In this document: piece after piece, positions 1 through 10,700 of the stretch | Numbering within the stretch: position 1 is the first letter of the stretch | How the letters are laid out: each line of letters opens with the position of its first letter | Origin: Roseovarius pacificus | GTDB taxonomy: Bacteria; Pseudomonadota; Alphaproteobacteria; Rhodobacterales; Rhodobacteraceae | NCBI RefSeq assembly: GCF_900142665.1 | Contig: NZ_FRBR01000011.1 | Coordinates: 62,001-126,000, forward strand | Reading direction: 5' to 3' | DNA length: 64,000 bases | The notes under the pieces: model-generated | The model's database searches: none | What the model was told of the DNA's origin: nothing | What the model saw: only the letters and a program-made list of their open reading frames with translations | Made by a program: the position numbers and the translations under genes

Positions 1-806
1 GTGAGGATCACCGTTGGCGCAACTCCTGGGACTGGGCGTTATTCGTCGGCGGTGCGGTTCCGGCGCTGATTTTCGGCGTTGCCGTGGGCAACGTGCTGCA
101 AGGCGTGCCCTTCCGCCTGACGGATGATCTGTTCTCGCTCTACGAAGGGTCGTTCTTTGCTCTGCTCAACCCGTTCGCCCTGCTGGCCGGGGCGGTGTCG
201 CTGACGATGCTCATCGCCCATGGCGCGGCCTGGGTGGCGGTCAAGGCCGAAGGGCCGGTCGTGGACCGCGCACGCCGGTTTGGCACATTCGCCGGGCTTG
301 CCGCGATGGCGGGCTATGCGCTGGCCGGTCTCTGGCTGGCCGTGGGGATCGACGGTTATACCATGACCACTGAGGCCGTGGTAAACGGCCCCTCGAACCC
401 GCTACTAACCGAGGTTGCGCGCGAAGGTTCGTGGCTGGCGGCCTATGCCGCCCGCCCCTGGATCGTGATCGCCCCCGTGATGGGTTTTGCCGGGATGACG
501 CTGGCCTACCTGTCGCTCTGGCGCGGTGGCGAGGTTTCGGCGCTGCTGTTTTCGAAACTGGGGATCACCGGCGTCATTTCCTCGGTCGGGCTGACGATGT
601 TCCCGTTCATCCTGCCCTCGTCGATCGACCCGCGCTCATCGCTGACGGTGTGGGACAGTTCCTCGTCACACCTGACGCTGTTCGTGATGCTGGGCGCCAC
701 GGTGATCTTCATGCCACTGATCCTGCTTTACACCGCCTGGGTCTACAAGGTGCTGTGGGGCAAGGTCACCATGGACGAGATCACGGAAAACAAGAACGCC
801 TATTAA
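1..806 (+). CDS. cydB: cytochrome bd ubiquinol oxidase subunit II (CydB), 5'-truncated by window edge
   Basis: The reading frame is already open at base 3 and runs to TAA at 804-806, giving about 267 C-terminal residues; the start lies before the window. The translated edge reads WDWALFVGGAVPALIFGVA, a typical CydB segment, followed by GVPF and several hydrophobic membrane helices. CydB partners CydA in the inner membrane and oxidises ubiquinol with high oxygen affinity without pumping protons. The next gene, 17 bases downstream, encodes the small subunit CydX, so the order cydB-cydX supports the call. cydA is expected just outside the window. Nothing odd is seen in the visible part. Confidence 0.95.
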   Translation, partial: EDHRWRNSWDWALFVGGAVPALIFGVAVGNVLQGVPFRLTDDLFSLYEGSFFALLNPFALLAGAVSLTMLIAHGAAWVAVKAEGPVVDRARRFGTFAGLAAMAGYALAGLWLAVGIDGYTMTTEAVVNGPSNPLLTEVAREGSWLAAYAARPWIVIAPVMGFAGMTLAYLSLWRGGEVSALLFSKLGITGVISSVGLTMFPFILPSSIDPRSSLTVWDSSSSHLTLFVMLGATVIFMPLILLYTAWVYKVLWGKVTMDEITENKNAY

Positions 807-823
807 GGAAAGGAGCCCTAACC

Positions 824-937
824 ATGTGGTATTTCGCCTGGATTCTCGGCCTTCCGCTGGCCGCGCTGTTTGCCATCCTCAACGCGATATGGTTCGAGGT
901 GCGTGAGGATTCCCGCCTGATGGAGGACACGGATTAA
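824..937 (+). CDS. cydX: cytochrome bd oxidase small subunit CydX
   Basis: This 37-residue protein starts MWYFAWILGLPLA and consists of one membrane helix followed by a short charged tail rich in Glu and Asp. The start ATG at 824 is preceded by AAGGAAAGGAG, a strong ribosome binding site. The MWYFAWxLGxxLA pattern is the signature of CydX/YbgT proteins, which bind CydAB and stabilise its haems. The length matches the family (about 30-50 residues). It follows cydB closely, as in most bd operons, and is the last gene before a convergent operon. Confidence 0.93.
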   Translation: MWYFAWILGLPLAALFAILNAIWFEVREDSRLMEDTD

Positions 938-1020
938 CACCTTCCTGGAGCGCGCCCGCCAAACCGTTCCAATCAGGCAGGGCCACATATGACAGCGCAT
1001 TGTTTCGGCCACATGCACCC

Positions 1021-2340
1021 TCACTCCGGCTGCCCGCCTCCCGTTTCAAACGTGACGGATTGAAGGATCACTTCCTCTGAACCAGCCGGTGTGCCTGTTG
1101 GAAATCCGATCCCGAGGTCCGGCCGCGAGACGGCTCCCACCGCAGAAAGCAGACTCGTCCGGGTGAGATCCCGACCGGCAATCCGGAGAGCATCGTGCAA
1201 CACCTCACCGATCAACACGGCATGGGCTCGTATCACCTCGATGTCCTCGGCAACTGCAAGGTCGAGCGCCGTTGTCTCGTGGCGTCCGACAACGACCGTC
1301 CCGTCGAAACCGTCAAGCGAGTTGAGTAAATCGACGACATGCGCCCCCGGAACATAGATCGCCCGGGGCCTGCCGATATCCTGCCATGTCAGGGTGCCGG
1401 GGTTTCCGGACAGGAAGAACGCACATCCGGCATGTCCCTCCAAATCGCGCGAAACCTCCAGAGACGCCCGGTTCTTTGGAACAAGTCGTGCTTGCACGTC
1501 CCGAAATTCCGCCTCCGTCGCAGTCAGGAGAGAGAGCTGTCCGCAGCCATCAGTACCCATCTTGTCGATGAGTGACCCAATAACACGTTCCCGCGATGCG
1601 TAAAGACTACGGATCAGGGTGTGATCGTCGTCTTCGGACACCGCCGCAAGTGGGAAGAGAACCGGGATACCGGAGCCGGTAAAATGGGAATGGTCAAACC
1701 GGCCTGAAGGGACAGGAGACAACACCGCAACGGTCTGACGCCGCGCCTGATCCACGATCGACGGAAGATCACCCACAAGAGGCCGCAGTTCCACCCGCCT
1801 GCCATAGAGACCATTGCGCGGAATTTTCGCCGCAATCACAGCGTCGAGGTTTTGAATCAGGCGACGCCCATAGGCTTCGTGACCCGTCGGAACGGGAACG
1901 CCGAAAACGATCCTGTCCGGATGGATGCCTGTCTTCTGCTCTGCCGTAAGCACAGAAAGATATGCAACCAACGAGCCCAAGGTTTCATCGTCGAACTCAT
2001 ATCGGGGCATCAGGTGGCTGATCCGCTTGCCCGACGGTGCAACACCGATTGCGAGCAGATCGCTGAACGACCCCCTGTCATAGGCGGGCCTGCCATGTGC
2101 AGGTCGGGAAAGATACTCCCACGCTATCGGAGGGGCATCGCCCTCTCCCCCACCGCGTCCGTCGCGGCGGTGGCATGTTCGGCAAGGGAAGCGGGATGCC
2201 TCAACCTTGTTGCTGCCTATGGCAGCATGTCCCGGCACTCCGGCCAGACCTTCGAAAACGGCGCGGCCCGGACCCGGAGGATCGGCGACACCCGGAAACG
2301 CCCAGAAACTCAGAAAGATGACCGCCCGAAGCAGCGTCAT
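1021..2340 (-). CDS. c-type cytochrome fused to a periplasmic binding-protein-like domain
   Basis: The 439-residue protein begins with a signal peptide (about residues 1-19, cleavage after PGVA). A cytochrome c domain follows with one haem site CRTCH (C53, C56, H57) and a likely axial methionine in HLMPRYEF (M111). From about residue 142 onward it resembles a type I periplasmic binding protein of the Leu/Ile/Val (Peripla_BP_6) class. It should be a soluble or surface redox protein in the periplasm, possibly accepting electrons from the copper oxidase encoded in the same operon; that partnership is inferred from gene order only. It is the last gene of the operon, overlapping the SCO gene by 4 bases (ATGA). 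The fusion is uncommon and the ligand of the binding domain is unknown. Confidence 0.8.
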   Translation of the reverse strand: MTLLRAVIFLSFWAFPGVADPPGPGRAVFEGLAGVPGHAAIGSNKVEASRFPCRTCHRRDGRGGGEGDAPPIAWEYLSRPAHGRPAYDRGSFSDLLAIGVAPSGKRISHLMPRYEFDDETLGSLVAYLSVLTAEQKTGIHPDRIVFGVPVPTGHEAYGRRLIQNLDAVIAAKIPRNGLYGRRVELRPLVGDLPSIVDQARRQTVAVLSPVPSGRFDHSHFTGSGIPVLFPLAAVSEDDDHTLIRSLYASRERVIGSLIDKMGTDGCGQLSLLTATEAEFRDVQARLVPKNRASLEVSRDLEGHAGCAFFLSGNPGTLTWQDIGRPRAIYVPGAHVVDLLNSLDGFDGTVVVGRHETTALDLAVAEDIEVIRAHAVLIGEVLHDALRIAGRDLTRTSLLSAVGAVSRPDLGIGFPTGTPAGSEEVILQSVTFETGGGQPE

Positions 2341-2915
2341 GCCTCGAAACTGTTGAGCATTCGGATGAGTTCATCCGCATCGGGCATCGACAGAGAGCGG
2401 AAATAGCGGCCCGATCCGATCTCTCCGACCAGAAACACCGGATCGTGAAACTCGATATCTGCAACATTCGCATCAGCCGCTTTGAGGATTTCGGAAATCA
2501 CGGCTGGCGAAGAGGTCAGCCAATGCCATTTCTCACTGGCGCCAAACGCCTCGGCCGCCTCCCGCATCTTTCCGGGCGTATCATGGGCGGGATCTATGGT
2601 GATCGTCAGGAGGTGCACCGACCTTGTCACCTCATCTCTGCGATCATCGACGAACTGCAAAATCTGGTTGCCAAGGGGGCAGATCGACTCGCATGTCGTA
2701 TAGCTGAAGTTGATCACGACAAGCGCGTCCCGATCTATATCGCCCCGCAACCGAAATGCGCGGGCGGACGCATCGAGCATTTCGGCATCGGGCAGGTCAA
2801 TCCGCGCCTCCTGAAAATTCTCGGGGCCGGATTGCCCAAACGTGGTGAACCCGACAACAGCGGCGGCAATGGGCACGGCCACGAGGATGGAAAACAGAAT
2901 TGTTTTACGAATCAT
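2337..2915 (-). CDS. SCO1/SenC-family copper chaperone / thiol-redox protein
   Basis: The 192-residue protein has an N-terminal membrane anchor or uncleaved signal (residues 3-25) and a thioredoxin-like fold. The copper site is visible: C75 and C79 in CESIC and a histidine in EFHDPVFLV (H157). The DPAHDTP segment is also typical of SCO proteins. SCO proteins deliver copper to, or reduce cysteines of, extracytoplasmic copper enzymes. Here the obvious client is the giant multicopper oxidase at the head of the operon, not cytochrome oxidase, for which no genes are nearby. It overlaps its neighbours on both sides by 4 bases, so it is tightly translationally coupled. Confidence 0.9.
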   Translation of the reverse strand: MIRKTILFSILVAVPIAAAVVGFTTFGQSGPENFQEARIDLPDAEMLDASARAFRLRGDIDRDALVVINFSYTTCESICPLGNQILQFVDDRRDEVTRSVHLLTITIDPAHDTPGKMREAAEAFGASEKWHWLTSSPAVISEILKAADANVADIEFHDPVFLVGEIGSGRYFRSLSMPDADELIRMLNSFEA

Positions 2916-4744
2916 GACGATACCTCGAGTAATACAGCACTTTTGAGATGAAGATTCTCCGGCAGGGCGAGTGGTTGCAGGGCATAGGGCCCGGGATGGG
3001 GAAACCGCACGCGCCCCCTCAGCTTGCCATCCGGTGCACGCAGAGCGGTCATCCTGCCGATCCAGGAGGATGACAGGCTGGGCATCAGAAACTCGACGCG
3101 ATCGACGGCAATCGGATTGCCCGAACTGTCGTGGAAGGCCAGCTCGATCTCGACATCCTTGCCTGCGGGAACATGGCCCTGTCCGGCATCGACACTCAGG
3201 GTAACCAGGTTCGCCTGCTGCATGTCCACCGGGCCGCGCACCCTGAAATCGAGACAGGCGGTCATGCCGCCAATGCCTGTCGTCAGGACAAGTTCGTGAT
3301 CTCCCCCCGGAACAAGAGCAACGGTTTCGAACACGCCAGGGTCAGTTTCGCGAAAACTGCGGTCAATCACCGCGACACGCGACGGGACACCGCCGCGAAG
3401 CCGGACGGAATCCATCGGAGGCATCTCTCCAACCGCCTGATCGTCGTGAAGCAGCCACCCCGTTTGGGTTTCGGGCGAGACGGCAAGCACCTGTGGCGAT
3501 GGCCAGAGAGGAACCAAAAGGCCCTCCGTGCTCCGGGGCTGCGCCGATTTACGGGCGAGGTCGATCTTTCGAATCTGCGCCCCTCGTCCGGGCGAGACCG
3601 AGGACAGGTCGATCAGACCGGCAAAACCGCCGTCCAGACTCAGAAGATAGGCCGCATCGTCGGTAAAAGTGACCTCGGCAAGTGTGCTGTCGGTCAATTC
3701 GAGCGGCTGAACCACTTCGGCCCGTGCAACGTCAATCACGACGGCGGCAGCGCCGCCGGGGGTGTATGCGATAGCATAGCGGCCATCCGGGCTGGCAACG
3801 ACACGCCTTGCCTTGAAACCGAGCGGGACGTCGATGGAGTCGCCCGGTGCGTCCGGATAAGCGATCCGTGCCACCCTGCCGGATACAGGAACAGTTATTG
3901 CCGAACCGTCCTGAAGAAGCGCGAGATCGCCGAGAGGCTCGAATTGGGGGGCATCGACCACCGCGCGGCCTGTTGCACCATCGAACACCAGAAGCCCGCC
4001 CTGATCGGCAAAGGCGGCCAATAATGGACTTTCCGGTTCGCTGGACTTGCGAAATGTAACGGCGCCATCCCCGACACGGCGAAGGGCATCCGGAGCGTCG
4101 AAGGGAAATATGTGACCATCGACCCGTCCGACCCAGATACCGCGTTCGTTTCCTCCTGCAACATCGGACAGCGGTGGCTGACGTTCGAAATGCTGTTTCA
4201 GAGCGCCCGTCAGCAACGACAATGACGATATTCCCGCCCCTTCGGCATTCACGAACAAAGCCCGAAAACTGCGTACGTCCACCGCCATGGCCAAGGGACT
4301 CCCGTCGAGATTGGCGGCCGCGATCATGTTGGAGGATTGCAGGTTCAGCTTGGGGTCAATAACGCCAACACTGGCGTCTTCGTTCAGCGAAACAAGCAGG
4401 ATACCGTTCAGGTCAACCGACCCGACCGGCGGCTGCGCCGTCACCCGAAACGCCTGAGCCGCCTCTTCACAGCTTGTATTTCCCTGTGCCTTACTGCGGA
4501 CCCACCCCGCAACAGTCAAGCCGCGTGGCGCTCGTCCGGTCGTGACATCGGTCAGCGAGACACGCAGCCCGACCGCTGTTCCCGCCTCGGGCCTGACAGG
4601 GCGGTGCGTTTCGGGATCGAAGAAGTCCAGCTCCGCAGCAAGGCTCGCCCGCGCGTCCTGTGCCCCGGCGATTTCAGGACCGACAGCCAGCGATATGACC
4701 GCCACGACCAGCGCAGCAATAAACCTAGTTGCAGGATGTATCAT
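2912..4744 (-). CDS. secreted beta-propeller-like protein of unknown function
   Basis: I use the ATG at 4744, where a classical signal peptide begins (MIHPATRFIAALVVAVISLA, cleavage near GAQ), giving 610 residues; a reading 17 codons longer would put extra polar sequence before the signal. Repeated segments of the form VxIDxxxxxVxxxLxxxxxSP are spread through residues 90-450, as in YVTN/WD-like propellers, and the last 150 residues look like an Ig-type beta domain. No catalytic motif is recognised. The start overlaps the end of the multicopper oxidase gene by 20 bases and the SCO gene follows with a 4-base overlap. An accessory or scaffold role for the oxidase is inference from position only. 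Confidence 0.65.
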   Translation of the reverse strand: MIHPATRFIAALVVAVISLAVGPEIAGAQDARASLAAELDFFDPETHRPVRPEAGTAVGLRVSLTDVTTGRAPRGLTVAGWVRSKAQGNTSCEEAAQAFRVTAQPPVGSVDLNGILLVSLNEDASVGVIDPKLNLQSSNMIAAANLDGSPLAMAVDVRSFRALFVNAEGAGISSLSLLTGALKQHFERQPPLSDVAGGNERGIWVGRVDGHIFPFDAPDALRRVGDGAVTFRKSSEPESPLLAAFADQGGLLVFDGATGRAVVDAPQFEPLGDLALLQDGSAITVPVSGRVARIAYPDAPGDSIDVPLGFKARRVVASPDGRYAIAYTPGGAAAVVIDVARAEVVQPLELTDSTLAEVTFTDDAAYLLSLDGGFAGLIDLSSVSPGRGAQIRKIDLARKSAQPRSTEGLLVPLWPSPQVLAVSPETQTGWLLHDDQAVGEMPPMDSVRLRGGVPSRVAVIDRSFRETDPGVFETVALVPGGDHELVLTTGIGGMTACLDFRVRGPVDMQQANLVTLSVDAGQGHVPAGKDVEIELAFHDSSGNPIAVDRVEFLMPSLSSSWIGRMTALRAPDGKLRGRVRFPHPGPYALQPLALPENLHLKSAVLLEVSS

Positions 4745-7700
4745 CGGTATCCAGCCTGCCGGAGGGCACGACATCCAACAGGCCCCATGTTCCACCGGAG
4801 CGAAGATGCAAAGGCCCGTCGAACCAGAGATAACAGCCTTCGCGCATGACTTCTGTCAGCGATGCGCTCATTGATTTTCCGGGCGCCAGCAAGGCGGAAT
4901 GCGGGAATCCGAAATCCGGAAACAGATCGTCGTAATCCTGCGCAATGGTCACGAATGCCCGCTGACGCGCCCGCCCACCCGGATGCACGAGATGGATGAC
5001 GACTTCTTCTCCGGCTTCGGCGCGCAACACCGGCGTTGCCGCATTGGCCTTGAACACACCATCGCTGAAATCAAAGGCGTTCAGGTTGTAATGGCGCTCA
5101 ATCGTATCGCTGTTACCGTTTCGTCCGCGCAACACCCGCCCGAAGCTGGCGCTGCGATAGTTTACGCCCTGATCGCCAAGATCATAGCTGTCGTCGCAAA
5201 CCTCGCATTCGGCGACCAGGCTGGGCGTGACCGCCGTGGAACTTCCGGGGGGCAGATAGCCCTTAAAGATGTCCCCGGTATCGCTGTCGCGCAGGTTCAG
5301 CCCGTCCTGCCAAAACAACGTGAACTGGCGGATCGGATGCGTCGTTCCGGCAAGGTCCGTTTCAATCCTGCTGATCCAGACGGGTTGCGATTTCATCGGC
5401 GCGGCAACGAAATGGCCCGGAGCGATCTCGGTTCTTGTTTGCCCATCCTCCAAAGTCGCGCTCTTGGGCATGATGTTGACCGACCCGAAAAGCCCATGCG
5501 CCCCATGTCCGATGATATCGCCCATCGACTTTATGGGAAGTGCGCCATAGGCATAGGGGATGAAATGGACACCATCCAGAATTGCCGCCTGCGCGTCGCC
5601 TGTCAGGTCATCGAGAAGCGCCTGCATAGCCCGATGCCGGTCGGCGGGCAGAATGTTACGCATGACCTGAGGTCCGCTGGCGGCAAGCACACCGATATCC
5701 ACCAGACGGCTACCGACATGGAACACCGCCTCCGATTGTTCGCTGGGGGTGATCTCGCCAAAGGCAACGAACCCCTCGGATTCAGCGGCAAGCCTGATCT
5801 GCGTCCATGCGGTATCCGTCGAACCGAAAGCAGAGCCAAACGCCTCGGAAACCTGTTCTATCGGATCGAAATCCAGATCCTTCGGTGCCGATGCCCGACC
5901 CGCGTAGAAAGTCAGAAGTTCGATCTGGCTGTTTCGGGGACTGTCAGGCATATCCATGCACTCATCCGCCGCGCCGCCGCCACCCGGCACCGGGCAGATC
6001 GACAATGCCGGATCTTCCACAGCCGGTATGCCCGCAAGCGCCCATGAGCCATTGCCACCGAACGGCATGGCGACATTCTGGCGGTGGTTCAGGACAGGCA
6101 AAGGAAAGGTCAGCGCCAGCCGCGCCGAGGGGCGCAGATTGACCGTTTCGGTCTGTTCGAACGTCCATGGCTCGTTTCCGTCGCCTTCGGTATGGCTCCA
6201 GACCGGTTCAACATTGAGCGGCACGATGGGCGGCATTCGTGCGTCTCCGAGATCGTCCCAAAGCCCGCTCGGATCGCCCTCACCCGTGTCGCGCAGCGCA
6301 TTCAGGACGGCGAGTTTTACGCAATCGCCCGCATTCACCGAAAGGACGAACGGTTCGGGGCGGTCGTATTTCCGGATTATCGCCTCGCTGATGGTCGAAA
6401 GCCTGATACCCTTCCAGCGCTGCGTGTTACCAAGGTCTTCCGGCGTCACGCTTGCGGGATTTTCCGGCGCAAGAAGCTCTCTTGGATCGACGAGCGCCAG
6501 AAACAAGCCGTTCCGGTCGTAATAGCGCGGGCCGTATGGGGTGCCCCAGTCTCCCGCCTCCGAAAGGTGGCCGAACACCGTGCTGGCTTCGATTGCGACG
6601 ACGGCGGCATAGACACGCGGCGCCTCGTTGGCGCAGCCGAATACCTGCGTCGGCGGGAAGGTGGCGAGAGTGGACGCAATCGCTTCGTTCCCATCCGCAA
6701 GCAGCAGCCGACGACTGTTTTCAAGCGCCACGATATCCGTTTCCCCGGCGTTCTCGTGGACCCGGAACAAACCCCAGGCGCCGTTCCACAGGGCATCTGA
6801 CGACCCGAAGTGAAGCAACGTGTCCGACGCGCGGTCCTGAAGCGAGGGAACAGCCTCGAGTCCCGTCGCCTCCTGCCGGAAAACACCCTGAAACTCGAAA
6901 TGCTCCGAGATACCGACTTCCTGCGCGGGGATGCGCCCGGTTGCGTTGAAACATTCGCCCAGGAAGGTTTCATATGCGTTCCAGTAGTCCCGGTCGCCCG
7001 CATTCGCGAACGCTTCCGGCCCCAGACGCAGCCACATGGAATACTGATCCGGTCGCCCCATGCGCGCTGCATCCAGACGGGTGCAGGCATGGGTCAGGGT
7101 TCCTGCCGCGGTAATGTCGTCCAGTATCGGACTGCCGGCGGGAAAGGCCTGATCGATATGGCGCGGCCATGTGTACCCTTCCAGCGTGAAGGTGTGCTGC
7201 ACTTCCTGCGCACCTTGTATCAGGCGGAACTGCACCTTGTCGCCCGACAGGCTTTCAAAGACCGGCGTGGCCGGATCGCCATGCACCGCCGACAGGAAGA
7301 CATTCGCCATGTCGCCCCGATCTCCCGGGCGCTGTTGTCTGACCGAACAGGTTTCACGCACACCGGTTTCCAAAGAGGCCACCCAGTGATCGAGCTCCTT
7401 CAGATCACAATCCTCGCCTTCCATATTACCTTTGCCCACACGCAGGGGTATGGGCTCCCCGCGATAGTTGACGAGGTAGGGATCGTGGTGATCGACCGAA
7501 ATGCTTTCGGGGCGCTGCGGTGCGACAACGGGTTTGGCGAGCGGCGCGGCAGGATCTGCGTCCGGGTCATAGCCTGCCGCCTTCTGGCGGTAGGCCATCA
7601 TCTCCTTGCGCAGATCGTCGAACTCCGTTGCGACAATTTCAACGCCGGGGCTGATATCATGCCCCGAGATATCTCCCGGACGTCCATTCGCGATCCATGC

Positions 7701-10700
7701 CGGAGCCGCGTTTCCGGCGGGTGCGAAAAACCTGGTTGGATCACTCTCGTCTGTCGCGATTGCCGATCCACAGATATCGCGCAGCTTCTCCGGATCGTCC
7801 TGATACCTCGCTTCGCAGACCAGCGTCCCCATACCTTTGAACGTATGCCCTGCCGTTCCGTTCAACGCCGCATCGAACTCCGCCGGGTCCAGCCTGTCCC
7901 TTGGATCGTAGAGCAACGCAAAATCGGCCACCGCAAGCGCGAACTCTCGATATGTCCGATCCTCGATGCTGCCGGGACCATTCAGAGACCCGGCCACCGC
8001 CTGATCAATCAGCGCCTCGTCGAACCTGTCCACTATATCGGGGTCGTGAATCACCTTGCGCGCACCGACATCGCTGTCGTCAGCAAGAACAAGGGCACGG
8101 TCGTTCCTCTGGTCGGTGCATCCGCTGGCCGTGCCAATGCTGTTTGCGGGACAGGTCTGCGAACGCTGTGGCTCGATGACCAGCGCAGTGTAGAAACCGT
8201 GCTGCTGAATCGAGGACGGACCGAAATGATCGTGGCTGAAAACGGTCTTCAGCGTCCGGTCGGCAAAACTGTCGCCATCTCCATCGGCGCGCGTCGCGCT
8301 GAGGATCGGATCGGCAAACCAGCGTTGTACCGTTGTCTGGAAAAGCTTGCGGTTTTCACCCTCCTGCAATGCCTTGCGCCAGATATCCTTGAACTCCTCC
8401 GCAACTTGCCACTTGCCGTCTTTTTCAACGCACAATCCCTCTGCCTCGCGCAATTCCAGCGCGGATAGCGGCCGGTTCGGATTGGTCGCCGCACCGCCGT
8501 TCTTCGCGGCGCAGATTCGCAACGCGATTTCATCCGGCGCAAATGTACCGTCCTCGTAATTGAACCCGTTGCCCGACCCGTCGGACGAAGTGACATCGAA
8601 CTTCACAAGGTGAATGTGCTGGCCGATCGTATCGGTTGGGGTCTTCACCTGGAAATCGTCGAGTTCCAGTTCTTTCGGCAACTCATTGGTATGCCGGAAT
8701 TCGATGCACTCACCTGAAAGCGCGCGGAAGAAGAACGGCTCTTCACTCGCACTGATCACCGGAGAAATCCGGCGCTGACTGGCAATATCCGCATTCTTGT
8801 ACTTGCCGGAATTGCGGGTGAGTACGTTGATGCGTGCCTGCGGATCGTGCCAGCCCGCACGGTTGGTCACCAGATCGAGCTGTACCGCGGACGCCTCATA
8901 GCGCCGATACCCGACGACCGCCGGATCGGCCGTGAAAACACCGGCAATTTCGGTATCCACAAGGAACGGGTCCGCTTCGGTAATCTGTATCGGACCGATG
9001 ATTTCCTGCTGTGTGCCGTCATCACCGACCGTGTAGAGTTTCGGGCGATCCTTCGGCGTGGCGTCGGGGTGCACGCGTTTGACCCATCCCGTCACCTCCA
9101 GCGCAGTCGCTTTCTTGCGGTCCGCCTCCGGGATGATCGTGGTCGAGAGATCAACGTCACCATCGACGAAGAAAACGGTTCTCTGCTGGTGCATGTAGGA
9201 ATCCACAGCTTCCGTGACGCTGCCGAGCGTATCAGGAGCGCCGCAAGGATCTGCATAAGGGGCACCGGGTTTACCCGGAGCACCATTCACCGAATAGACA
9301 CCACCCGGCGACGTATACCCACCCAATACCGGATCGTAAGTGCTGGGTGATCCGTCAGCGGCCTTCAGCGTCAGGCCGGAACCGTCATGATGAAACGCCA
9401 TCGCCGCGCGCTCGAGCGGCGTGCCATCGTAATCGAGCAGGTTCAGGTCCATCGTCTCGATCTTCATCGACATGTCGCCAAGCGCCAACGCCTTGGCGAC
9501 AATCTGTTCCTGTCGGATTTCGCGGTCCGTTTTCTCGCCGCCATTCAGCGCATCCTCGAACTCCGCCGCCGTTGGGACGGGATCGAGGTCAGGAACCTCG
9601 AACGGAAAAATGCGTTTCCCCGCATTCACGACATGCCGGGGAAGACCGCCGTCAAGGAATTCATCGCCCGGTTCCGAGACCGGATTCCGCGCAATATCCA
9701 TCGGTGGCTGCGGAGGCCGATGGCCGGGCTGTCCGGCAATGTAGAACGGATATCCCGGCATGGCGTCGACGGTGTCCGTATCGGCCGGCGTATCCGGATC
9801 GCCATAGGTGGGCAGTACAGGCCAGGGCTGTCCGGGAAGTGGGACCACAGCCGGGATCGGAGTGCCAAGCTGGCGCGCCAAAGGAAGACCATCCGCATCG
9901 GATGCAGGAGCGTTCCAGGCGCCGGTCACCGGATCGACCGAGCCAGGACGGCTTAACTCACGGATTTCCTTCTTCATCTCCGCCAGCGACAGGGATGGCT
10001 CCCACTGCCCATCGGGAAGCTTGCGGCTTCCGTCTTCCAACGTATCGTGGACGCGCCATAGCTCCCACATGCCTTGGGCGAAATGCGGATAAAGGTGGCA
10101 ATGAAAGATCGAATCCCCGACCGTACGGTTGCGGTTGCCCGAACCCAGCGTGTCATACCAGCCGGTCTCGCCGTCCTCGCCACGGCGGTAAATCTCCATC
10201 CCGCCGCCGTAGATGCGATATGTGAACCCTTGCTGAGGCGCCACCGTCTGCGAGTCGAGATATGCGCCGCGATTGGCGTCGTTGCCGCTGAACCACTGAT
10301 GTGCATGGAGGTGGAAAACATGAGTTTCTTTCGGACCGGCATGAAAATTCCGAAAGACGACCGGATCGTTCAGATAGGAATGGTGAACGTTCGACGGATC
10401 TTCGCTGAATTGCTCCAGCAATGCGGGATCTCCGTTTGCCCATGACGTCAGAAAGAACTCTTCATACAGGCATTCGATGCAATCCGCGGCGGGGCCGATT
10501 CCCTTGCGGTTGGCAAGAACCATCGCACCCATACCGCTGGAACCATAGTTGATCGCGAAACCGTCCTTCACCCCGGCAAGCTGACCTTCGGCGAAAAGAC
10601 CGAGTTCTTCGTAATTTCGGGTCACGAACGTCTTGAGCTCATCGTGGAAGAAAACCGAAAACTCGCGGTAGATAACGCCTGCCCTGTCAGGATCGCCGTC

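Noticed and set aside
6810..8468. A 552-codon open frame on the plus strand
   Set aside because: It lies entirely antisense to the multicopper oxidase gene, has no recognisable domain and an Arg-rich composition typical of shadow frames in high-G+C DNA.
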